From positions 1-20,820 of the IMG/VR virus record IMGVR_UViG_3300025892_002243: a stretch of 20,820 nucleotides of DNA, one strand, 5' to 3'. The notes beneath the pieces were generated by a model. The model saw only the letters and a program-made list of their open reading frames with translations, was not told the DNA's origin and ran no database searches. The translations under genes were made by a program, and so were the position numbers. The stretch comes from a virus. Below are positions 14,184-20,820 of this stretch, in pieces; position 1 is the first letter of the stretch, and each line of letters opens with the position of its first letter.

Positions 14184-14249
14184 AAACGCCTAGAGTGCTA
14201 AGTAATTGTATGGATTACTATGATACCTTAGGCGTTTCTAAGAACGCCT
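14184..14249 (+). promoter_or_regulatory. Nested and alternative hairpins around the dnaJ start codon
   Basis: Three arms are visible. A (AAACGCCTA, 14184-14192) pairs with B (TAGGCGTTT, 14229-14237). B alternatively pairs with C (GAACGCCT, 14242-14249), leaving a CTAA loop. Inside A-B, AGTAAT (14201-14206) and ATTACT (14214-14219) form a second stem whose seven-base loop contains the start ATG (14210-14212). The A-B form buries the start region; the B-C form frees it. The complementarity is visible in the sequence; the regulatory role is inferred. Confidence 0.5.
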
Positions 14250-15040
14250 CCGATAAAGAAATTAAAACAGCATTTCGCAAACTTGCGGGACAGCATCACC
14301 CCGACAAAGGCGGTGATCATAAAAAGTTTGTAGAAATAAAAGAAGCATACGAAGGTCTAAGTGATCCACAAAAAAGACAAATGTATGATCAATTCGGAAC
14401 AACTAATCCCCAACAAAGGCAACGCCAATATACGTCACAAAATTTTCACGGTGGCGGAATGGATGATATTTTTAATCAAATGTTTGGCAACTTTGGTATG
14501 GGGCAAAGACAACGTAGCAATAACACTATCCAAGCAGACGTACAAATTGAACTTGAAGATGTATTATACGGTAAATCAATTGATGCTGAAGTAGGCTTTA
14601 AAAACGGACATACTAAGTTAGTTACTATTAATATACCAAAAGGCGTGTATCATGGTAGTCAAATTAGATATCAAGGAATGGGCGATCACAGCAATCCTAA
14701 GTTACCTCCCGGTGACTTAATTGTACGTGTTAATGTTAAACAACATTATCAGTTTAAAAGACAAGAAGACAACCTTTATATTGATCAACACATAAGCGTA
14801 TATGATGCTATACTAGGTACTGACATAAAAGTAACAACATTAGATAGAAAAACATTTACTGTAACAGTACCAGCAGGGTCACAACCAGACACTGTTCTTA
14901 GTTGTAAAGGAGAAGGCTTACCCAACCCTCACAACAATAACAGGGGTAACTTGTTAATTAGAGTTAAGGTAACAGTTCCAAAAGGACTATCAAAGAAACA
15001 TATTAGAACATTGGCGGATTTAAGAGATGGCAGAATTTAA
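14210..15040 (+). CDS. dnaJ: DnaJ/Hsp40 co-chaperone, type II (CbpA-like, no zinc domain)
   Basis: Starting at the ATG at 14210 this encodes 276 residues. I prefer it to the GTG at 14195 because J-domain proteins begin exactly at MDYYDTLGVSK. The J domain spans residues 1-65 with the HPD motif at 30-32. A Gly/Gln/Phe-rich linker follows (HGGGMDDIFNQMFGNFGMG). Two CTD-type beta domains come next, with no CxxCxGxG zinc repeats: ADVQIELEDVLYGKS, then DLIVRVNVKQHYQFKRQEDNLY, PAGSQPDTVLSCKGEGLP and LLIRVKVTVPKGL. It would stimulate the DnaK ATPase; no DnaK is in the window, so the host's is presumably used. It overlaps the deformylase gene by 14 bases. The start region is structured, with no strong ribosome site. 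Confidence 0.9.
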   Translation: MDYYDTLGVSKNASDKEIKTAFRKLAGQHHPDKGGDHKKFVEIKEAYEGLSDPQKRQMYDQFGTTNPQQRQRQYTSQNFHGGGMDDIFNQMFGNFGMGQRQRSNNTIQADVQIELEDVLYGKSIDAEVGFKNGHTKLVTINIPKGVYHGSQIRYQGMGDHSNPKLPPGDLIVRVNVKQHYQFKRQEDNLYIDQHISVYDAILGTDIKVTTLDRKTFTVTVPAGSQPDTVLSCKGEGLPNPHNNNRGNLLIRVKVTVPKGLSKKHIRTLADLRDGRI

Positions 15041-15539
15041 ATTAGGACAGCACGAATCACTTTATCAAAAAAGCGAGCCTTGGAACTTTGACCGTGATAC
15101 TGATGCTGTAAAATTAGAAAAAGACATGTGCGAATTTATGATTGAAAATAAAGGCATTGGACTTTCAGCAAATCAAATAGGATTGCTTAAAAGAGTTTTT
15201 GTAATGGGCAGTACAAGTATTCCAGGATTTCCTAAACCTTTTGCAGTTTTTAATCCAGAAATTACAAATTACAGTAATACTAATATATCAGACGAGGAAG
15301 GATGTTTAAGTTTTCCAGGTTTGTATTTTAAAGTTTCTAGGCCTGAATGGATAGAAGCAAAGTTTCAGGATAGAGAAGGCAATGTACATGAAGTGAAAAT
15401 GGATGGATATGTTGCTAAATGTTTCCAACATGAGCTTGATCATTTAGAAGGAATATGTTATACTGATAGAGTTAGTAAATTAAAAATAGATCTTGCTATT
15501 AAAAAGATGAGGAAAAAGAATAAACATGCTAGAACCTAG
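15027..15539 (+). CDS. def: Peptide deformylase
   Basis: A 170-residue protein of the usual deformylase length. All three family motifs are intact: motif 1 GIGLSANQ (residues 43-50), motif 2 EGCLSFP (E91-G-C93-L-S), and motif 3 HELDH (135-139). Metal ligands are C93, H135 and H139, and the catalytic Glu is E136. It removes the formyl group from new polypeptides, the step before methionine excision, using host ribosomes as its site of action. Phage copies are known from marine myoviruses and are thought to keep translation of phage proteins, or of photosystem proteins in cyanophages, moving. It overlaps dnaJ upstream and clpA downstream by 14 bases each and has no obvious ribosome site of its own, so it is probably translated by coupling. 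Confidence 0.93.
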   Translation: MAEFKLGQHESLYQKSEPWNFDRDTDAVKLEKDMCEFMIENKGIGLSANQIGLLKRVFVMGSTSIPGFPKPFAVFNPEITNYSNTNISDEEGCLSFPGLYFKVSRPEWIEAKFQDREGNVHEVKMDGYVAKCFQHELDHLEGICYTDRVSKLKIDLAIKKMRKKNKHART

Positions 15540-17865
15540 TGATAAATTACAGGCAATATTTGAACATGCCATTACAACCGCTCGAAAGTTAAAACACGAG
15601 TATGTTACAATTGAACATCTAATGTTTAGTATTATGTGCGACAGCGACACATATAGATCACTAGAAGAGTTCGGTGCGAAGTCTGATTACATTAAAGCTA
15701 ATCTAGAACATTATTTAAAAAACAATTTAACTGATTTGGTAACTGAAAGTACAGAAAAGCCAAAACGTACAAACAGTGTAGAACGTGCTTTAAATAGAGC
15801 GTTTACACAAACATTATTCAGTGGAAGAAATAGAATTGAAATCGAAGATATGATACTGTCTGTGTTAGGTGAAAAGAAAAGTTTTGCTTACTACTACTTA
15901 ACCAAAGGCAATATTAATAAAGATAAGTTTTTAGAATACTTTACTGATCGCTTTGAAGGCGAACTACTTGAACATGAAGATGAACAAAAACTTTCACAAG
16001 GGCAGTTAGATAAAATTCTGAATTCATATTGTGATAATTTAACACTTAAAGCAAAGCAAAAGAAAATTGATCCTCTTATTGGTCGTGCTACAGAACTTGA
16101 GGATATTCAATTAGTACTAGCAAGACGTATGAAGTCTAATGTACTTCTAATTGGAGAGCCAGGTGTAGGTAAAACTGCCCTTGCTGAAGGACTTGCTTTA
16201 AAAATTGTACAAGGAAAAGTTCCTTCATTTATTAAAAATCATGTAGTATGGACACTTGATATTTCAGCACTACTAGCAGGAAGCAAGTATAGAGGTGACT
16301 TTGAAGAAAGACTAAAAGCAGTTCTTAAAGCATTAGAAAAGAAAGGCAATGTGATCTTATTCATTGACGAAGCACATATGATGGAAGGTGCGGGTGCGGC
16401 AAATGGTAGTTCAAATGATCTAGCAAACATGTTAAAGCCAATGCTAACTAAGGGAACTATGAAAGTTATTGCTTCGACAACTTGGGAAGAGTATCGCAAG
16501 CACTTTGAAAAAGATCGTGCGCTTATGCGTAGATTCCAGCGTGTAACAGTTGACGAGCCTAGTTCAGAACTTACAGTTAAAATTATACGTGGTCTTAGAC
16601 GTTACTACGAACAGTTTCATAAAGTTAAAATTACAGACGGCGCTATTGACCAAGCAGTTAAGATGTCTGTAAAGTATATGACAGACAAAAAATTACCAGA
16701 CAAAGCAATTGATATTATTGATTGTGCGTGTGCTAGATATAAAGTTAAAGATGTAGATGTAGGGGACGAAGTTAATTTTGTTGACATTGAACAAATCATG
16801 TACGAAGTTAGTAAGATGACTAATATTCCAATGGAGAATGTGTCACAAAGAGAAAGTGAAACACTTGCTAATCTAGAACACAGTCTTAAAAACAGTGTGT
16901 TTGGACAAGACGTAGCAATTGAAAACTTGCTTGATAAAATCTTTGTATCACAATCAGGTATGAAAGCAAACGACAAACCTATTGGTTGTTTCTTGTTTGT
17001 TGGACCTACAGGTTGTGGTAAAACTGAAACAGCAAAACAACTTTCAGAAAAGATGAGTATGCCCTTAGTACGTTTTGACATGAGTGAATATCAAGAAAAA
17101 CACAGCGTTGCTAAACTAATTGGTTCGCCTCCAGGGTATGTAGGATACGAAGAAGATGCTGGTCAGCTTATTACACAACTACAAGAAAATCCTAATTGTG
17201 TACTATTGTTAGACGAAGTAGAGAAAGCACACAAAGATGTGTCAAACATCTTATTACAAATTATGGATAACGGATTTGTTACAGGCGGCAACGGTAAAAA
17301 AGCAGATGCTCGTAATTCTATTGTTATTATGACATCAAACTTGGGTGCGGCAGATAACGAACGCAACAGTATTGGCTTTGACGATCTTGAAGTAAACGAC
17401 GAAGATCTAAAAGCAGTTAAAAAATATTTTGCTCCGGAGTTTAGAAACAGACTAGACTCAGTTGTACGTTTTGAAAAACTTGCTCCAGAAAGTGTACGTG
17501 TTATTGTAGATAAGTTTATCAAAGAACTTAATGATCAAATCAAAGACAAGCATGTTGAGATTATTTTAGATGGACCATCAAGAGAATGGTTGTCTGAAAA
17601 AGGATACAGTCCTAAAATGGGTGCTAGACCTTTGAGTCGAATCATTGATAAAAATATTAAATCACCGCTTAGTAGACGTATGCTATTTGGAGATTTAAAA
17701 GAAGGTGGACGAGTGTTTGTTACTATTAAAGATAACGAGCTTGCTTTTGATATTGTTAACTTAGGTGATGAATTAGATAAGTTTCAAAGACGAGCTTTAA
17801 AAGGCCACAATAGAATACAGAAAGGGAATCTGTTACCAAATGCCGTTAGTACACAAAGAAACTAA
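15526..17865 (+). CDS. clpA: ClpA-like AAA+ unfoldase with two ATPase domains and IGF loop
   Basis: A 779-residue protein close to E. coli ClpA (758). Order: an N-domain (residues 1-150, starting in [27 protein letters not shown]), AAA1 with Walker A GEPGVGKT (210-217) and Walker B ILFIDEAH (D281-E282), then AAA2 with Walker A GPTGCGKT (493-500), Walker [11 protein letters not shown] (D563-E564), and the EFRNRLD arginine-finger region. There is no long coiled-coil M domain between the two ATPase domains, which argues against ClpB and ClpC. The tripeptide IGF at 616-618 sits where ClpA has its IGL ClpP-docking loop. No clpP is in the window, so docking onto host ClpP is inferred. It overlaps the deformylase gene by 14 bases and the next gene by 26. 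Confidence 0.93.
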   Translation: MLEPSDKLQAIFEHAITTARKLKHEYVTIEHLMFSIMCDSDTYRSLEEFGAKSDYIKANLEHYLKNNLTDLVTESTEKPKRTNSVERALNRAFTQTLFSGRNRIEIEDMILSVLGEKKSFAYYYLTKGNINKDKFLEYFTDRFEGELLEHEDEQKLSQGQLDKILNSYCDNLTLKAKQKKIDPLIGRATELEDIQLVLARRMKSNVLLIGEPGVGKTALAEGLALKIVQGKVPSFIKNHVVWTLDISALLAGSKYRGDFEERLKAVLKALEKKGNVILFIDEAHMMEGAGAANGSSNDLANMLKPMLTKGTMKVIASTTWEEYRKHFEKDRALMRRFQRVTVDEPSSELTVKIIRGLRRYYEQFHKVKITDGAIDQAVKMSVKYMTDKKLPDKAIDIIDCACARYKVKDVDVGDEVNFVDIEQIMYEVSKMTNIPMENVSQRESETLANLEHSLKNSVFGQDVAIENLLDKIFVSQSGMKANDKPIGCFLFVGPTGCGKTETAKQLSEKMSMPLVRFDMSEYQEKHSVAKLIGSPPGYVGYEEDAGQLITQLQENPNCVLLLDEVEKAHKDVSNILLQIMDNGFVTGGNGKKADARNSIVIMTSNLGAADNERNSIGFDDLEVNDEDLKAVKKYFAPEFRNRLDSVVRFEKLAPESVRVIVDKFIKELNDQIKDKHVEIILDGPSREWLSEKGYSPKMGARPLSRIIDKNIKSPLSRRMLFGDLKEGGRVFVTIKDNELAFDIVNLGDELDKFQRRALKGHNRIQKGNLLPNAVSTQRN

Positions 17866-18523
17866 AAAACTTTTCTATAACAAATGGATCTATAAGATTG
17901 GATTAAGTATCCAAGGTTGTAGCATTCTCCGAATGAAAACTGGGCAAGCCCTAGAAGATTTTTTAAGTGAACTACCTTTTAGCTTTCCAGGATTACAACA
18001 TTCTGGTAGCTTACAAGCAAGAGCTATGAATTCAAAAGGCACACTAATTAAATTAAACTTGCTATTACAATCATACGACAAGAAAACATACTCTAGAAGA
18101 ATAGAAGGTGAATTCTTTGACATATACACAAACAATAAAAATATTATTTCAGAAATCCAAAGAGAGTTTGCCACATATGTTAGATTAATATCAAAACCAA
18201 AAGTTAAAAATATTGATCTTTTATTAAAAAACGAACATTCGATTTTTGTACGCTCTTTGCCTAAAGAAAAATACGAATACAGAGTATATCTTAAACCGCA
18301 TAGAGTTGACCAAGACAAGAAGTCCAGTTTCTTATCTTGGTTAGAAACACAAGGAGATGCTACATCTATTAGTCCAAGTTTGATTGATTGGTTTACTAAG
18401 TGTAGTATGAACTGGGACAGACGCTATATTTTAGTCGACAATGATAAAACACTGTTAATGATTAAGTTACACACACCAGACGCAGTAGGCACAGTGTACA
18501 AATACCAAGTAACGGATAAATAA
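17840..18523 (+). CDS. Protein of unknown function
   Basis: A 227-residue basic protein starting inside the end of clpA (26-base overlap); AAAGGGA about a dozen bases upstream is the only ribosome-site candidate. I do not recognise its function. Visible traits: an N-terminus [19 protein letters not shown], a central alpha/beta part with IEGEFFDIYTNNKNIISEI, then YRVYLKPHRV, a helix with SFLSWLETQG, and the conserved-looking end WDRRYILVDNDKTLLMIKL followed by GTVYKYQV. The pattern of strands and the RYI.VDNDKTLLMIKL block suggests a nucleic-acid-binding or nuclease-like alpha/beta protein, but no catalytic motif is clear. It lies between the proteostasis operon and a structural gene. Confidence 0.6.
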   Translation: MPLVHKETKKLFYNKWIYKIGLSIQGCSILRMKTGQALEDFLSELPFSFPGLQHSGSLQARAMNSKGTLIKLNLLLQSYDKKTYSRRIEGEFFDIYTNNKNIISEIQREFATYVRLISKPKVKNIDLLLKNEHSIFVRSLPKEKYEYRVYLKPHRVDQDKKSSFLSWLETQGDATSISPSLIDWFTKCSMNWDRRYILVDNDKTLLMIKLHTPDAVGTVYKYQVTDK

Positions 18524-18527
18524 TAGT

Positions 18528-18878
18528 ATGCCAACACAAAGTATTGTATTATTAACGAACGAATCAACAGAAGCAGTAAACAGCGCCACCTACTCTTATT
18601 CAGAGAAACAAAAAGGCGATGGTTACTATAATCTAGGTGACGGGTTACATACTGTAACTTACCGTACAGATTCCTTTGAAGGAACTATTAAGATTCAAGG
18701 AACACTTGCTATGACACCTACAGACGATGATTGGTTTGATATTACAGGTACTGATTTTGGAACAGACAGCACTTCCGAAACGTCAGCATATCGTAACTTT
18801 ACAGGCAATTTTGTATGGGTTAGAGCCGCATATAACATTGTTGATGGAACAATTTCCGAAATCCGTTATAATCACTAA
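18528..18878 (+). CDS. Small beta-rich protein, probable virion structural
   Basis: A 116-residue protein with almost entirely beta-strand character: SIVLLTNESTEAV, YYNLGDGLHTVTYR, FEGTIKIQGTLAMTPTDDDW, then a NFTGNFVWVRAAYNI strand and IRYNH. The FEGTIKIQGTL...P..DDWFDI.....NFTG.FVWVRA pattern is one I recognise from marine myovirus proteins annotated as structural; it resembles a jelly-roll decoration or tail-completion fold. It starts four bases after the previous stop, with no strong ribosome site. The next gap (52 bases) contains a late promoter box. There are no Cys, no signal and no membrane span. The structural call is by pattern and context only. Confidence 0.6.
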   Translation: MPTQSIVLLTNESTEAVNSATYSYSEKQKGDGYYNLGDGLHTVTYRTDSFEGTIKIQGTLAMTPTDDDWFDITGTDFGTDSTSETSAYRNFTGNFVWVRAAYNIVDGTISEIRYNH

Positions 18879-18890
18879 CTGCGCAACGAC

Positions 18891-18898
18891 GATAAATA
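18891..18898 (+). promoter_or_regulatory. Candidate T4-type late promoter box GATAAATA
   Basis: GATAAATA lies in the 52-base gap 32 bases before the ATG at 18931, with AGGGGA (near 18915) as the ribosome site. It is fully intergenic, which makes it, with the one at 10954, the best late-promoter candidate in the window. Confidence 0.55.
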
Positions 18899-18930
18899 TA
18901 GTATAACATAACCTTAGGGGACTTTATACA

Positions 18931-20703
18931 ATGCGCGACATTATTCAAAAACTCAAGCAAATTGAGGAGTCACAAACAGAATCAGCGGGGCCACAGGTTG
19001 GCGACGAGTTTGGACTTAGTTTTTCAGAAAATTTAGAAATTTCAACCACTATTACAGATGTATTAGAGGACGGCATCGTTGTTGACATGGACGACGAAGC
19101 ACTAGCACACGTTCAAGAAAACGGTGCTTTTTTATATGACGGGGAAGTATTCGAACAAGAAATCGAAGAAGGCGAACGTCATGGTAATGATAGTATGTAC
19201 GATAAGTGTCTTAAAGGTTGGCGCAAAAAGCCAGGAGCAACACGCGGCTCTAAAGGGTCTTGTATTAAAGATGATATACAAACCGAAGCAGTTTCTATTG
19301 ATAAACCTGCTGACAGAGACAACCCATGGTATAAGTTAGCATTATTATTATCAGAAGAAGGTGAAAAGATTCCATTAAAGACTGACGAAGGTATTAAACT
19401 ATCAGACGATGTTTTAAAACTTGCCGGTATGATGAATCAAGATCAAATCCAATCTCAAAAAGGTATGGTAGCATTTATTAAACAATCCAGTGATCCTAAG
19501 GCACTTGGAGAAATTGTTAATAAAACTATTAGAGAGTTTAAAGCAGGCAGAGAAATGGATCGTACTAGAGTTAAAGAGCCAGCTGATTCAGATGCTTATC
19601 AAGGTATGGAAGGTGTACAAACTGAGAATGATTTAGCAAATGTTCCTTTAGATGATTACTTAAAAAGATTTGAAGTAGGTGATACCGTAATTCCAAAAGA
19701 AGAAGGCCCAGATCAAGCACCAGGTAAATGTATTAAAGTTAAAGGCGACAAGTGTATGGTTAAGTTCGCAGACGGTTCAACCAAAGTATTTTCACATGAT
19801 GAATTAGAACCTACTGATGCTAAAAACTTACCTAATATGAAAAACGAAGATGACATGGAACGTGGCATGGGGGCTTTAGATAAATTTAGAGAGTTACATA
19901 GAAAAGGTATTGGCTCAAATGATGACGAAGTTGTTTTGAAAGAGTTGATTGAAGTAATTAATGATGATGCTTTATTTGCAGATGAATTTCCAGAACTTAA
20001 AGCATTTACAAGTGCATCAGAGTTTGACGACTCAGAGATAGTAACAGCAAAAGATGTACCTGGTGATACTGCTGATGAAAAAATTGAGTCACTTGTAAAA
20101 GCAATTGGTGATGATTCATGGGTAGATGATTTCGCTCAAGGGTTAATGAAAGATTTTAACATGGGAGAAAACGCAGAACTTGATAGAATCAAAGAACTTT
20201 CTGGTTTAAAAACAGAAGGACATGGTCCTGAAATTGATGCTTTCTTTGAAAAAGTTGCGGCGGCTGACGATGGGGCTTATGATATGCTACAAGATGCTGT
20301 GTCAGGAAAATATGGTGAACAGATTATGAATGCCTGTACAGATATGTACAGCGATATTGCCAGTGACAACGGTTATCATCATGATGATGATTTTGAAAAA
20401 ATCTATGATCGTATGATAGATAATATTCAAGATGATTATGGCAAAAAAGAAAGTACTGTTGATGAAGCAGAATACCAAGGACGTAAAGTTTCTTTAGGCA
20501 AGCCAACAAGTGGCGATGTTAAAAAGTTTAAAGTATATGTAAAGAATCCAAAAGGCAATGTTGTAAAAGTTAACTTTGGTGATCCTAACATGAGAATTAA
20601 AAAGTCTAATCCGGCAAGACGTAAAAGTTTCCGTGCTAGACACAACTGCGCAAATCCAGGGCCAAGACACAAAGCACGTTATTGGAGTTGTAGAAAATGG
20701 TAA
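18931..20703 (+). CDS. Large acidic modular phage protein, probable structural
   Basis: A 590-residue, very acidic protein with a basic C-terminus. Visible modules: an N-terminal helix MRDIIQKLKQIEESQ; a beta domain with VGDEFGLSF...TTITDVLEDGIVVDM (residues about 22-60); a two-Cys motif YDKCLKGWRKKPGATRGSKGSC (about 90-111); a helical region (140-220); an SH3/KOW-like module FEVGDTVIPKEEG...GKCIKVKGDKCMVKFADGS (about 246-293); helical acidic stretches; and a conserved basic end (about 515-590) with KVNFGDPNMRIKK, RRKSFRARHNC and KARYWSCRKW. I recognise the last block and the two-Cys motif from several marine T4-like phage proteins of unknown role. A late promoter box precedes it. The mosaic build suggests a virion or assembly scaffold; no enzyme motif is seen. 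Confidence 0.7.
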   Translation: MRDIIQKLKQIEESQTESAGPQVGDEFGLSFSENLEISTTITDVLEDGIVVDMDDEALAHVQENGAFLYDGEVFEQEIEEGERHGNDSMYDKCLKGWRKKPGATRGSKGSCIKDDIQTEAVSIDKPADRDNPWYKLALLLSEEGEKIPLKTDEGIKLSDDVLKLAGMMNQDQIQSQKGMVAFIKQSSDPKALGEIVNKTIREFKAGREMDRTRVKEPADSDAYQGMEGVQTENDLANVPLDDYLKRFEVGDTVIPKEEGPDQAPGKCIKVKGDKCMVKFADGSTKVFSHDELEPTDAKNLPNMKNEDDMERGMGALDKFRELHRKGIGSNDDEVVLKELIEVINDDALFADEFPELKAFTSASEFDDSEIVTAKDVPGDTADEKIESLVKAIGDDSWVDDFAQGLMKDFNMGENAELDRIKELSGLKTEGHGPEIDAFFEKVAAADDGAYDMLQDAVSGKYGEQIMNACTDMYSDIASDNGYHHDDDFEKIYDRMIDNIQDDYGKKESTVDEAEYQGRKVSLGKPTSGDVKKFKVYVKNPKGNVVKVNFGDPNMRIKKSNPARRKSFRARHNCANPGPRHKARYWSCRKW

Positions 20704-20820
20704 AAACAGTAGCAGAGGAAATTAGAGAACTAGGCGATCGTTTGATGGCAATACAGGAAGGTCCAGAAATGTGTCCAGAAGCATGTTGCGGCAAGCCTGT
20801 AACAGAATGTAAGTGCGGAC
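20697..20820 (+). CDS. Start of a Cys-rich phage protein, cut by the window edge
   Basis: An ATG at 20697-20699 overlaps the end of the previous gene and opens a frame that runs to the window edge (41 complete codons). It begins with a helix VAEEIRELGDRLMAIQE, followed by CPEACCGKPVTECKCG, which has five Cys in 15 residues and could bind a metal. The N-terminal helix ending in an acidic IQE is similar in style to the start of the 590-residue protein (IIQKLKQIEESQ), so both may use the same docking element. There is no clear ribosome site; coupling to the upstream stop is likely. Partial gene; function unknown. Confidence 0.55.
   Translation, partial: MVKTVAEEIRELGDRLMAIQEGPEMCPEACCGKPVTECKCG

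Noticed and set aside
14195-14197. GTG start for dnaJ five codons upstream
   Set aside because: J-domain proteins start at MDYY; the extra residues are not conserved-looking and no better ribosome site exists there.
18515-18522. GATAAATA at the end of the gene at 17840
   Set aside because: It encodes Asp-Lys-stop and lies only five bases before the next ATG, leaving no room for a normal leader; a coding coincidence is more likely.

Overview
The window looks like part of the genome of a T4-like marine myovirus. The evidence is an AT-rich, tightly packed gene set, mostly on the + strand, in which tail or fibre structural genes, a T4 gp44-type clamp loader, a GroES/gp31-like co-chaperonin, phoH, a MazG-like pyrophosphohydrolase and a full lysis cassette sit together. 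T4-type late promoter boxes (NATAAATA) lie in several short gaps upstream of structural or uncharacterised genes. The host cannot be read directly. The AT-rich composition and the FdxA-type ferredoxin would suit a SAR11-like or other marine alphaproteobacterium, but that is inference. No tRNA, integrase, transposase or CRISPR array is visible, and no gap between genes exceeds about 100 bases.

Layout. Positions 2-6425 hold virion structural genes: the 3' part of a subtilase-type protein fused to an unusual His-rich domain, a short structural protein, a repeat-rich tail fibre with an Mtd-like N-terminus, a large protein with Ig-like LPPGL modules, and a second small adaptor-like protein. Positions 6427-8158 hold two small conserved phage proteins, a remarkable stand-alone fragment resembling the DNA polymerase III alpha palm, the co-chaperonin and the MazG-like enzyme. 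A near-consensus sigma70 promoter (TTGACT, 17 bp, TATAAT) at 8173-8201 opens an operon of four genes joined by ATGA overlaps: a small unknown, a TagD/RfaE-like nucleotidyltransferase, the clamp loader and a 7Fe ferredoxin. It ends at a 10-bp hairpin. phoH is the only minus-strand gene and converges on that hairpin.

Positions 10988-12231 hold two conserved phage proteins of unknown function behind a late promoter box. Positions 12235-14165 form the lysis cassette: GH19 endolysin with a peptidoglycan-binding tail, i-spanin, overlapping o-spanin lipoprotein, and an EF-hand protein with two membrane spans that is a holin candidate. Positions 14210-17865 form a proteostasis operon, dnaJ, peptide deformylase and ClpA, joined by two 14-nt overlaps. 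Together with the co-chaperonin, the phage therefore carries folding, N-terminal maturation and unfolding/degradation functions. Positions 17840-20820 hold an unknown protein, a probable small structural protein, a 590-residue acidic modular protein, and the start of a Cys-rich protein cut by the window edge.

Most notable observations: (1) the dnaJ start codon lies in the loop of nested inverted repeats, and one arm can pair instead with a third segment, so it is a candidate RNA switch or thermometer; (2) the DnaE-like fragment stops just before the segment that would carry the catalytic aspartates; (3) the phage ClpA keeps an IGF tripeptide where host ClpA docks ClpP; (4) the holin candidate carries a textbook EF-hand; (5) a ferredoxin with all nine cysteines is translationally coupled to the DNA clamp loader.
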